This document shows, piece after piece, positions 22,147-33,254 of a stretch of DNA of 64,000 nt. How positions within the stretch are numbered: the stretch's first letter is position 1; the number at the start of each line of letters is the position of its first letter. Source of the DNA: Sipunculus nudus (lineage: Eukaryota; Annelida; Sipuncula; Golfingiida; Sipunculidae); the NCBI GenBank assembly GCA_026874595.1, contig CM049317.1, positions 18,007,382 to 18,071,381 of the forward strand. The letters run 5' to 3'. The notes under the pieces were generated by a model. It worked only from the letters and a program-made list of their open reading frames with translations. It did not search any database and had not been told where the DNA came from. Made by a program: the position numbers and the translations under genes.

Positions 22147-23552
22147 AATTAGCAAATCAGCGTTCACGTTAAGTATGTTGTCATAAAAGGGCATATGGGT
22201 TCATTTACATAACTTCAAGTAGACACTAGCGAAATAAGCATGAAGAAAAAAATTCGCCAGCTTGATAATCTTTCAACACAGCTAAAATGTTGAAAAAGGA
22301 AACACAAGATCTAGGAGTTTTCCCTTTGGACCTCATATGATTATCTTAATTCTCTTTTATTGGAATAAGGAACAGTCTAGGACCTTATTCTAAAAAAAGT
22401 CAGTTGGGAACGTTTACGTTTCTCTGGTCGGGTAAGATTTCTTCCAAGTGGAATATTAGGTTTTATTTATATTTATTTTGTAAATTGTTCTTGTCACTAA
22501 GGCACTAAAGTTAATTTATTTGTAAAGATGTAATTAGACAATCCCCCCAAAAAACATAAAGGTTATAAAGAAATTATTAGAGAAAATAATTCTGTATCAT
22601 GCATTTCTACACATTTAACAAATGCCTTAATGCTATGTAGCTTTTGTGGAACTGTCTCAGGTTGCAACATGATAGAATAAGCATTGTCTGTATGATGCGG
22701 ATTAAAATGGGTCTTTCACCTAGATAGTTTAAATAAACGATGGTCTAATACAAATATGTTAATGTAAGCAAATGGAAACGATTGCTCCTGATGACTGTAC
22801 ACAAGTTTTATATATGTTTAATTGTACTACCTTTTTTCTGAAAGGCATATGAAATGCAAATAAGCTATTATAAATCAAAATACCTTCCCTTGGCACAAAC
22901 GTCCAAGCTCTCTTGTTATATGATTTGAAGCAGATGAAAGCGAATGCTCCTTCTGATTGCACATTATGTTTATATGTGTCTGTACTATATTTTTTTCTGA
23001 GAGGTTTATGCATTGCAAATTGGCTATTATGAATCCAATACCTGCCCTTGGCACATACGTCAATGCTCTGTGGATACGCATTTTTTTATTGTAAATATAC
23101 CAATATTTATCATGTACGCATTTAATGACCTTCCATAAAAAGTATGTTTGGTATTGCATTCAGTAGATAAGTTTTTATAAGCCTTTTTGATTCCTTCTTG
23201 TTAAGGTTTAATATAGCATACTTAATTATATAAAGGTTTTGTAAACCATATCTATCACAGTTAGTGAAAGCACAGGAAGTATATAAGAATATTAAATCAG
23301 TCAAGTACATTAAAGTAAACCTCGCTCAGATACAATGTGCTTTTGCAATTATTCAGATGTTATTTTGTAAACGTAACTCTGTAAGCAGAGACTGTATAGG
23401 ATATTATGTTTTTTGTGCATGTAATACATGGAAAGCCTAATTAAAACTGGGGAAGTTTTATATGTTTATTTATGGTGTACTTCCTGTCCTCTTTTAAGAG
23501 CTGCTTAATAAAGACGCATCGCTCTTGCGGCAAGCATTTTTTTATTGAAAAA
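22144..23552. other. Upstream region of family C gene
   Basis: Conserved in units 3 (30870-32160) and 4 (45500-46548). It contains a diverged 162-bp tandem duplication (see separate entry). The minus-strand frames found here arise from that duplication and are not supported as genes. Confidence 0.5.
22781..23090. repeat. Diverged tandem duplication, about 162 bp period
   Basis: ATTGCTCCTGATGACTGTAC at 22781 and AATGCTCCTTCTGATTGCAC at 22943 begin two similar blocks, each containing CTTGGCACAWACGTC near its end. Also present in units 3 and 4. Confidence 0.75.
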
Positions 23553-24459
23553 ATGTCAGTTTGTTTGTGTATCCGTTTCAGAACAATAACTGGTATCTGC
23601 GTTATGGTAGTGTTGAGCATTCTGATATCCCTGGTACCAGGTTTTCATTTGATGTAATTAAAGAAAATTATTATTTAGTATTGGAAAACAAATATTTATT
23701 CTTAGGTGTGAAGATAGTAAACAAATTGATGCCATGTCGTTTATCCTATTATCCTCACTGACCTTATTTTTTGTAAATGTTTCCTGTTTCAATGATATAT
23801 GTAATTATGTGTTGCTCTTGTAAGATAAGAAAGGGATTATTATGTTTCTTAATTTTAATTCTGGCATGGCCTCTGTGCAGTGTATGACTTCAAAGAAGAC
23901 CGTTCCAATGATTGGTTCCAATCAATATAACCTTGGAGCGCTAGTATTTCTAGATAGGGGCCAGAATTGTTAGATTTGGCAGAGACCATTAATAGCATTT
24001 TAAAGTGATTTTGTATGTACTTTTGGATATGAGTAATAACAGTTTCCTTTTACGGACGTTTGCACTATCTTAGTGCTGTTATCCGTTACTTTTTCTACTG
24101 GTCTAGGATCCTCCAATCCTATTTACAGTGAAAAAAATATTTTCATCATAATGAGGCAGAAATGAAAATGTTCTCAAGTAATTTTATAAAATGTGACTCC
24201 TTTTCATCCAACAAATAAAATGTAATGCATATCTTTACTATATGTATTCTTTATGGAATCGTATATGAAACTTTTACAGGCTTGTTTAACAATATCTACT
24301 TTGGAATGACACTTAAGAGTTTGGAAACAGAAACCAGTCATCTGAATGAAACCGGTAGTCTATATCGTGGGCTTAGCAAGAGTGGTCCCAAAGTCTTCAA
24401 CTTGGTTTCTGGCATCGTCGTCTTGCTGACCAAGTTCCTTGCAGAGAACCAGGAATGCA
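23553..24459 (+). CDS. Second lectin-type gene (family C), two 5' exons, copy in unit 2
   Basis: Exon 23553-23640 encodes 29 codons (MSVCLCIRFRTITGIC, then a hydrophobic run VMVVLSILISLVP), a secretion signal or membrane anchor. Exon 24280-24459 follows TTTTACAG and encodes LFNNIYFGMTLKSLE ... GLSKSGPKVFNLVSGIVVLLTK ... ENQEC. Its second half aligns with lectin exon 2 (GLFKYGRKNISLVPGVLTII ... RKTC), and both exons have phase 1 edges exactly like lectin exons 1 and 2. The donor is ATGCA|GTAGGT, with an 18-base tandem copy just after. The lectin-domain exons expected next are not found between here and the unit junction at 24.8 kb, so the gene is incomplete, or it would have to splice into the next unit, whose exon 3 acceptor is lost. 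Confidence 0.5.
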
Positions 24460-24762
24460 GTAGGTGTTATGGTACCCAGTAGGTGTTATGGTACGCTCAA
24501 TAATAACATAGATGAACAATGAGAAATAAATGTATATTCACTAAAAATCGTTTCCGTCAATGGATATTGGGATTTCAAGATATAGTTCCCATTTTAATTT
24601 CCTAAATGAAGAATAATATCAGCAAGGATTTCCTGCAGTGAACTTTCTATTGTTTTTATATGGGTAAAGAGAATATTAACATATGCACACATTGGATATG
24701 AGACAATTTATAGGACATAAATTTCCTTTCTTATAAATGTGATATTTATAAGTAAACAATAT

Positions 24763-24829
<67 letters not shown>

Positions 24830-24985
24830 GTCCCATATGCAGCGTATTTTCCTTTGTTCTAACTGAACGTTCAAATCTGGTTGCATCACAAGGTCAGGAA
24901 AAGTGACCATGAAAGTGAAGTTGCATGGCGACCTTTAAAATATGGCAAAGAACTGGTGCAAAGCCAAATAAATGAAACCTTCGAC
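24460..24985. other. Unit 2 to unit 3 junction
   Basis: A (TA)n tract at about 24760-24833 is followed by TGTCCCATATGCAGCG and about 150 bases that recur at 60744-60904. No gene was seen; a short frame starting MHHKVRKSDH recurs at 60795 but runs into the C/G repeat. Confidence 0.5.
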
Positions 24986-24989
24986 CAAG

Positions 24990-25201
24990 GAGGCGGGGCA
25001 TATGCAGAAGCAGATCCATGGAAGGGGCCCAGGGGGTCCGGAACCCCCCCCCCTTTCATCCGCTGCAAGCTTTTTTTAAGGGTTTCAAGGAAATTGTGCG
25101 GTCTGGACCCCCCCCCCCCTTTTACGGACCTGGTGACTTCTTTTTTTAGGTTTTTCACTAGTCCTCCATGGTTGGAAACTCCCCCTTTTTTCCTAAATCC
25201 T
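24990..25201. repeat. C/G-rich interspersed repeat at unit junction
   Basis: It begins near GCAGATCCATGGAAGGGGCC and ends near CCTAAATCCTG, with three long C runs between. It is directly followed by the unit 3 sequence CGTACGGTAACTT. Confidence 0.8.
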
Positions 25202-25821
25202 GTCGTACGGTAACTTAAATTGCAAAAAAAGAAGACGAACGCACTTAAGAATAAATTAAGTTTCCATTGTTATTCTACTTAACTGAACTAAATGTGTCCA
25301 TACATATTTATGGTGTTGAGAGACTTAAGACCTGAATTAAATACGTTTCCTCAAAAGATGTCATGGACGACTCCACAGTATAGCGAAAAGACAGATCATT
25401 AGATATTAATTCTGCATATTTCAGTTTCCTTTACACGAAAAAAATGTTCTCTCCTCTCATGGCTACTGCTTTTGGTTTGCTAGATAAATGCATTTATAGA
25501 CATATCATCATATGCCTGCTAATTCTCAAGTAGCATAGTGCATCTTACCTCATAAAATATGCGTGGGTTTGGCCAGAAATATAACTCAGGAGAGTAGCTC
25601 CTCTGGGAAACATTTAAAATGAGTTTCATGAAAATCAATAAGATTTTTAGGAAGTCATCACGGCGCCACCAGTCTGGTGACCTCTGACCTCTTTAAATAT
25701 GCATAGATTTTCCTGTGAATCACCTCAAAACAGCGATCACTTTCTACCGATATTTTCTACGCTCTTTATATCAGACCATTTTGTCGAGGTCCCGATGGTG
25801 CTCGTAATTTCGAGGTTTTAA

Positions 25822-25880
<59 letters not shown>

Positions 25881-27320
25881 CAGAGAGAGAGAGAGAGGGA
25901 GAAAGGGTGAAAGAGAGAGAGAGAGAAAGATAGAGAGAGAGAGAATTTAATTGAGCACCTCTCTTGTGAGTTATACTACATAATTTAAAAGCAATCGTAT
26001 AAGGTTTTAAGTTAATTTTGAAGGTAATATCTCTGACAAAAATCCCTAATTTAGAATCAATCCAAAAAATTTTTCAAATGCACATTAGACTCATGAAGTA
26101 TATGTCATTTTAAACATGCTGCATAGCTCATTTAATAGTATGTATTTATGAATTTCATATTCATTTTATATGATTTTTATTGGTTTACGATTTTTAGCAA
26201 ACAATAACACAAAACTCCTTTTCCGTAAGCTTATATTGATATCCCCGATAAGAACTCCAGTCAAAACAATTAATTTTAAACAAGATTAATTGCATATACC
26301 ATCAGAAATCACCCTACACCGGGTGTAAAATGGTATGTACTTAATGGATCTAACATTAATTTTAAATGACATTTATTTAATGGGATTTTGTTTTGAATGA
26401 TACCGTAACTATCCATTACTATTCATATGGGTGAAATATTGTCATTCTATATGCCACCTGAATATTTCATTTAATGTTAAAATGTCTGAGGTATAAAGCA
26501 TAATATCTTTAAAAAAACAAATACTGTTTGTTCATGTCCTCAAAGGAATATAAATTGAACACTAGTATGCCCATGACAGTTCAATGTCACATGAGCCATT
26601 GATATCCCGTTACAATGAACCAACAGTCATTTCATGACATTTATTGAACCCCGCAGACAATTATCAATTGAATCCCGCAGAGCTCAAAACCTGTAAAACG
26701 GACAGCTACCCTGGAATGTAAGGGTTAAGGGCACTCACCCAAAACACACACAGACGAAAGTATGCAAAGGAGTATATGATGAGAAAGATTTACCTGTGTA
26801 AGAAGGTGAGTGTAAATATTATTTAAAAGAATATATTTCTTTTCTTTTACATTCCGGGTGACGTGAATGATATATTACATAACATCTTAATGGTGTGTTA
26901 ATAAATCGATTATATCAACTATTGGTCGTTTTCATCCAAAGTTTGTTAGATCAATTTATTTCTATTGCTCCTTGCATAATCGATCACAAGGAATTATGTA
27001 TGCACATTCAAAGAAGTGATATAGAAGAACGATACAATATTCTTATTCTGTCATACAGATAAGAAAGACGGGGCACAAACAGTTAACATCATTAAAGCAA
27101 GGAGTCATAAATACAATTGTATCTCAATGGTTAAACCTTGTCCTTGTGGACTGAATACGTGTTATCAACCCGGCCGTTACCTTGACCTTTCAGCGTGATA
27201 TACACGTTAGACTGAATTTATTGTTTATATGTTTATACAACGATTATATAATATATAATTTATATTATCGAATATGATTTGACTAACTATTCACACCACC
27301 CCTAAGATACCTTTTCTCAA
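25202..27320. other. Conserved non-coding block of unit 3
   Basis: Corresponds to 12435-14277 and 15576-16964 of unit 2 but lacks the pogo element; the empty site is near 26138 (AGTATGTATTTATGAATTT). The Death-fold exons are absent because the junction lies downstream of them. A GT/TA/GA microsatellite is at about 25823-25944. No gene was seen. Confidence 0.6.
25823..25944. repeat. (GT)n(TA)n(GA)n compound microsatellite
   Basis: Three dinucleotide types follow each other; the same compound order is at 61743-61862. Confidence 0.95.
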
Positions 27321-27381
27321 TACATAAAGCAAGGAGCAGGTTCTCAGATACTCCTCAGGTGGGCAGAAATGTAGGCGGAAC
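27321..27381 (+). promoter_or_regulatory. Putative core promoter and start-stop uORF of lectin copy 3
   Basis: CAATACATAAAGCAAGG upstream and ATGTAG at 27369-27374, 13 nt before the lectin ATG. Confidence 0.4.
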
Positions 27382-30300
27382 ATGGCACGGTTGTCTCTCC
27401 TGATTTATGCAGCATCAGGTATCAGTATTTGTATATTTACAGAGCATACCTTTTAAAATTTCTGGTCATACCTTTGGATGTGAAGACCACATTTGCAAAA
27501 AAAACCAACCTACATCCTACATATTTACAAAATAAGCAAAATGGATAATTTAGTATTAACTATTTTTTTTCAGTTTCTTTCCTAAAATATGTTTATGAGA
27601 TTTTAAATCCGCCGTATTTAATCATGATTTCTCGATTGCCAAACTTATTTATTTTAATTTTAAAATCATCTGCTTCACCCTTCCTAGATTTATTTTATTC
27701 GTTCCTTGCTTCTTAAACTCAGGGAGGTTGGCCAGACACAAACGATCTATGTGAATATTGAGAAAATAAATAAATTGAGTCTTACAAAAGTTAAAGGCAT
27801 AAATATACAATGAATCCTGCAGTGAGTGATTCAGGCGGGGGGGGGGGGGGGTTGACGCCAAACGGTTTAATTGGTTACATGCAAATGTGCATATAAACGA
27901 AAACTAATTTATGCTTCTAAAGCTTCATGTGTAAAGGTATAGGAATATGTACTACGCATGTTAAAATATTTTGTAATAATTTATAGACTTGATTTGCATC
28001 TTGTGCATGGGATCGGTGTTTCACACACAAGATAGAGCGGAACTCGCAGACGTGTGCCATGGACTGTTCAAATATGGTCGGAAAAATATAAGCCTCGTTC
28101 CTGGTGTCCTCACAATCATTAGACAGATCATGGCTCTGAGAAAAACATGTGGCAAGTTACTATCATTTACTATCGCATGGATTTTCATCATAACACTAAC
28201 CGATAAGAGATGAATGAATGAATTATTTAATTAACTATTCGTGTTGATTAATCTTTGATGCCCCTAAAAGAGTATTTTTCTACATTTTAAGCTTTATATT
28301 ATCCTACCTTTTTCTATAGATTTTTTTTGTAGATGTTTGGCTTATACTGCACACATATTGATGAACGGTAGGTAATGCATGTTAAGAAACGTTTTTATAA
28401 TGTCTTTGTGATGGATTCTTTCATCTACAAGCTTATAGCAAACCAGCGCTTATGTCGACAAACAGCAAAAAAAAAAGTAACTGAAGGTGGCTGGTTGCAT
28501 ATGTCCAGAATGATAAAGGTCAATATTACAACAGGCCATTGATAAAGGTCAATATTACAACAGGCCATTGATAAAGGTCAATATTACAACAGGCCATTGA
28601 TAAAGGTCAATATTACAACAGGCCATTGATAAAGGTCAATATTACAACAGGCCATTGATAAAGGTCAATATTACAACAGGCCATTGATAAAGGTCAATAT
28701 TACAACAGGCCATTTACAAAACTCTGATTTGTCTGACGCCGCCAGACGACCCTGCTGAATCTTTCTGAATTATTTTTGCGGGTCCCAAACATATTACAAA
28801 CAAGTAATAGTTAATAGTATTTAGGCCAAAGATAAAAAATAAAAAGGCATTGTTCTCAGGCATTTTTTTTTTCAAAAATCATTGCAGGAGGGCGGTATTT
28901 TATTTTTTACCTTATTTTTGTATGTTTTTTTTTATAAAAAAATATTATATGGTCAGGGAAAAGCATGAATATATCAATTTTTTGCTAAACAGGTTAAAGC
29001 TCTAAATAACAAAGGAAATCTTATCAAATTGTATTATTTTATCTTCTTGAAAGTGGAAAATCAAAATAGAAATGTTTGATGCGGAGTTAAAATTGACGCG
29101 GGCAGTGCCTGCGAACCATACTTTTAATATTTGTTGACCTTACTGTGCTGTATTTCAATTCCGCATTGTGATGGGGAATACAGCTATATGTTCATACCAA
29201 GGAGCCCAAACCTTGGTAGCCCTGCCTCATGCTACGCGTTCTATCCAAATGAATGGGTCACATATGTCACGGCAAAGAAGTTATGTGAATACACAGGAGG
29301 CCATGTTGGTGGCCTGGAAACAGAAGACGAGGATAACCATGTACAGGCTATCATTAGAGAAAACGAGCTGTAGGTGAGTGGTAGGTAATGACATAGGATA
29401 CCTCGGTCTCTGTATGTTCATCTGACGTGCGTTCAAAATGCGTGGTAAAATATATTTGACTACTTTTATACTATATTTTGTAAATGTATTTTGTTCAATC
29501 AAGATGTGTGGATAAGCTACACCAGGTTACCGATAATTTACATCGGCATTGTCTTTGCTTATTGATATGCTGGCTTTACACCTATTTCTCTCTTAATGTG
29601 ATTCATTTTATCTTGTGGAAGATTTTATTAGTTCTTATGTATTGTTGTTCTTCAAAACATTTGACAAATCTTGAGAGTATAAGCTTCACACCTATGACAG
29701 GCTAACCATGCCTACCAATTCGTACTGGTATTTGAAAGGTTTGAAGTATAATTCTTCATCTGGTGTAGCAGGCCATACCGCTCAAACCTTATTACAGCAT
29801 ATAACATGCTTAACATATTACCTGTTAAGCTCAGTGTTAGGTCTTTCAGGTATTATCTTTTAATTTTCCCAAGCACTTTTTATTGATAACACATTTTGAC
29901 ATTGTTGGTCTTGTTTTGCCAGCAGTGCCTGTAGTCTTGTTTTACAAGTCTCTTTTTCTCTAGCTTGTCAGGGGATAGTGGAGCCTGTTTGGTATTTTAC
30001 TTCAAAAGGTGTACAGTTTAAACGGTATTCAGGGATAGTTATGCTCCTCAAGCAGCCATGACAAGCTGCAGTGTTTTAGAATTCGTTTCGTGTAACCGCT
30101 GCATTGTATAGCAGGATTCTCTGGGTCTAAACACAAGTGTGCGCACAGAACAAATAATTGTCATCTTACAAATGAGAGCTTGGTGTCGCATTATGCACTC
30201 AGCTCCATTTTTAAACTTCTGAACTCGCTCTCGTTTGTCTGATAACACCGTTTCTTGCACAAGGCAAGGAATCAAACAAACGAGAATTGGGTTATTGGTG

Positions 30301-30667
30301 TAATCACACCAACGAGCGGGTGTCGCACATTCAAAGTTTTGAGTTGAATGAACAATTTTTTTTATTGTTAATATACCAATATTTATCATGTAGTGCTTGG
30401 TGTTATAATGTCAACAGTTTCACTTGTCTCACCCCAACATGTTGCGGCTATTGGATGTGTGGTAGCGACAGGAAAGAAGAGTCACACTGGATTTGGGAAC
30501 ACACGAACCTGCCATTCAATTACACCAACTGGGTACCTGGTGAACCAGGAAACATTGTGCTAAACGAGGACGGCGTAGTAATATCAATGCAGGAATTAAA
30601 ATGGGTAGACGTAAAAAAGTCCAGTCCATTTGCAGTGTTCTGTGAGAAACAGCCTGTGTGCCAGTAG
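27382..30667 (+). pseudogene. C-type lectin-like gene, copy 3 (broken in exon 3)
   Basis: Equivalent exons are 27382-27418, 27987-28151, 29159-29373 and 30407-30667. Exons 1, 2 and 4 are open: exon 2 ends RQIMALRKTC with a GC donor (TG|GCAAGT), and exon 4 ends VFCEKQPVCQ. Exon 3 has lost its acceptor (TTTCAA) and its last codon is TAG (29371-29373) where copy 1 has TAC. The exon 4 acceptor CAG is also changed (TGTTAT). A short secreted product of exons 1-2 remains possible. Exon 4 differs from copy 1 by the tryptophan-to-cysteine change TPTCCGYW. The sequence stops matching other units a few bases after the stop codon, where a (TA)n tract follows. Confidence 0.8.
28511..28713. repeat. 29-bp minisatellite, 7 units
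   Basis: The same unit as at 18227, repeated exactly seven times (203 bases), in the equivalent intron. About 600 bases downstream of it that are present in units 2, 4 and 5 are deleted here (junction near 28806). Confidence 0.98.
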
Positions 30668-30773
30668 CAATATTTATCATATATATATATTGTGAATTAG
30701 CAAAACAGCGTTCAAGTCAAGTACTCCCAAGCCTTATATATTATTGTAAATTATGATAACAGGTACTCCAAGT

Positions 30774-30807
<34 letters not shown>

Positions 30808-30810
30808 TAA

Positions 30811-30870
<60 letters not shown>
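30668..30870. repeat. (TA)n tracts after lectin copy 3
   Basis: TA runs at about 30680-30690, 30776-30805 and 30809-30870, with the same spacer as in unit 2. Confidence 0.9.
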
Positions 30871-30872
<2 letters not shown>

Positions 30873-32162
30873 AATTAGCAAATCAGCGTTCACGTTAAGT
30901 ATGTTGTCATAAAAGGGCATATATGAGTTAATTTACATTACTTCAAGTAGACACTAGAGAAATAAGCATGAAAAAAAAAATTCGCCAGCTTGATCATCTT
31001 TAAACACACCTAAAATGTTGGAAAAGGAAACACATGGTCTAGGAGTTTACCCTTTGGACCTCATGTGATTATCTTAATTCTCTTTATTGGAATAAGGAAC
31101 AGTCTAAGTTATTGTAGGATACACTGAGATTTTAATTTAATTGCTAAATAAAGTTAATTTATTTGTAAAGATGTAATTAGACAATCCCCCCCCCCCAAAA
31201 AAAACATAAAGGTTATAAAGAAATTATTAGAGAAAATAATTCTGTATCATGCATTTCTACACATTTAACAAATGCCTTAATGTTATGTGGCTTTTGTGGA
31301 ATTGTCTCAGGTTGCAACATGATAGAATTAGCATTGTCTGTATGATGCGGATTAAAATGGGTCTTTCACCTAGATAGTTTAAATAAACGATGGTCTAATA
31401 CAAATATGTTAATGTAAGCAAATGGAAACGACTGCTCCTTATGACTGTACACAAATTTTATATATGTTTAATTGTACTACCTTTTTTCTGAAAGGCATAT
31501 GAAATGCAAATAAGCTATTATGAATCAAAATACCTTCCCTTGGCACAAACGTCCAAGCTCTCTTGTTATATGATTTAAAGCAGATAGAAGCGAATGCTCC
31601 TTCTGATTGCACATTATGTTTATATGTGTCTTTACTATATTTTTTTTCTGAGAGGTTTATGCATTGCACATTGGCTATTATGAATCCAATACCTGCCCTT
31701 GGCACATACGTCAATGCTCTGTTGATACGCATTTAATGACCTTCCATAAAAAGTATGTTCGGTATTGCATTCAGTAGATAAGTTTTTATAAGCCTTTTTG
31801 ATTCCTTCTTGTTAAGGTTTAACATAGCATACTTAATTATATAAAGGTTTTGTAAACCATATCTATCACAGTTAGTGAAAGCACAGGAAGTATATAAGAA
31901 TATTAAATCAGTCAAGCACATTAAAGTAAACCTCGCTCAGATACAATGTGCTTTTGCAATTATTCAGATGTTATTTTGTAAACGTAACTCTGTAAGCAGA
32001 GATTGTATAGGATATTATGCCTTTTGTGCATGTAATACCTGGAAGGCTTAATTAAAACTGGGGACGTTTTATATGTTTATTAATGGTGTACTTCCTGTCC
32101 TCCTTTAAGAGCTGCTTAATAAAACGCATCGCTCTTACGACAAGCATTTTTTTTAATGAAAA
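30871..32162. other. Upstream region of family C copy 3
   Basis: Equivalent to 22144-23552, with the same 162-bp tandem duplication at about 31430-31720. At 31105 it switches to TTATTGTAGGATACACTGAG, as in unit 4. No gene was seen. Confidence 0.5.
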
Positions 32163-32985
32163 ATGTCAGTTTGTTTGTATATCCGTTTCAGAACAATAAC
32201 TGGTATCTGCATGAGGGGAGTGTTGAGCATTCTGATATCCCTGGTACCAGGTTTTCATTTGATTTAATTAGAGAAAAATTATTATTTAGTATTTGAAAAC
32301 AAATATTTATTCTTAGGTGTAAAGATAGTAAACAAATTGATGCCATGTCGTTTATCCCATAATCCTCACTGACCTTATTTTTTTTAAATTTTCCCTGTTT
32401 CAAAGATATATGTTATTATGTGTTGCTCTTGTAAGGAGAGAAAGGGATTATAAAGTTTCTTAATTTTAATTCTGCATGGGCTCTGTAAAGTGAATGACTT
32501 ATAAGAAGACCGTTCCAGTGATTGGTTCCAATCAATATAATCTTGGCGCGCTAGTATTTCTAGATAGGTGCCAGAATTGTTAGATTTGGCAGAGACCATT
32601 AATAGCATTTTAAAGTAATTTTGTATGCACTTTTGGATATGAGTAATAACAGTTTCCTTTACGGAAATTTGCACCTTCTTAGTGCTGTTATCCGTTACTT
32701 TTTCTACTGGTCTAGGATCCTCCAATCCTATCCAGAGTGAAAAAATCATTTTCATCATAATAAGGCAGAAGTTAAAATGTTCTCAAGTAATTTTATAAAA
32801 TGTGACTCTTTTTCATCAAACAAATAAATTGTAATGTATATCTTTACTATATGTATCCTTTATGGAATCGTATATGAAACTTTTACAGGCTTGTTTAACA
32901 ATATCTGCTTTGGAATGACACTTAAGAGTTTGGAAACAAAAACCAGTCTTCTGAATGAAACCGGAAGTCTATGTCGTGGGCTTAC
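32163..32985 (+). pseudogene. Family C lectin-type gene, copy 3 (truncated)
   Basis: Exon 32163-32250 is open (MSVCLYIRFRTITGIC, then RGVLSILISLVP, with a charged arginine inside the hydrophobic run). Exon 2 starts at 32889 (LFNNICFGMTLKSLE) but after SLCRGL at about 32981 jumps to sequence that lies downstream of the exon in unit 2, losing the segment for GLSKSGPK and the donor. The deletion is shared with copy 4. Confidence 0.7.
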
Positions 32986-33187
32986 ATTAATGAGCAATAA
33001 ATGTATATTCATAAAAATCGTTTCCTTCAATGAATATTGGGATTTTAAGATATTGTTCCCATTGTAACTCTTTATTGTTTTTATATGATTAAAGAGAATA
33101 TCAACATATGCACACATTGGATATGAGACAATTTATAGGACATAAATTTCCTTTCTGATAAATCTGATATTTATAATTAAACAATAT

Positions 33188-33189
<2 letters not shown>

Positions 33190-33251
<62 letters not shown>
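33190..33251. repeat. (TA)n microsatellite abutting Penelope-like element P2
   Basis: A TA run directly followed by GTCAATGAACATG, the 3' end of the minus-strand element. The same junction is at 47631. Confidence 0.95.

Positions 33252-33254
<3 letters not shown>

Noticed and set aside
22759-23310. Minus-strand frames (MHKPLRKKYSTD and similar) conserved in units 2-4
   Set aside because: They come from a diverged 162-bp tandem duplication; the frames shift between copies and show no protein pattern.
24881-25213. Proline-rich 110-codon frame over the unit junction
   Set aside because: The prolines and glycines come from C homopolymers in the interspersed repeat; the frame is not kept in the copy at 60795.
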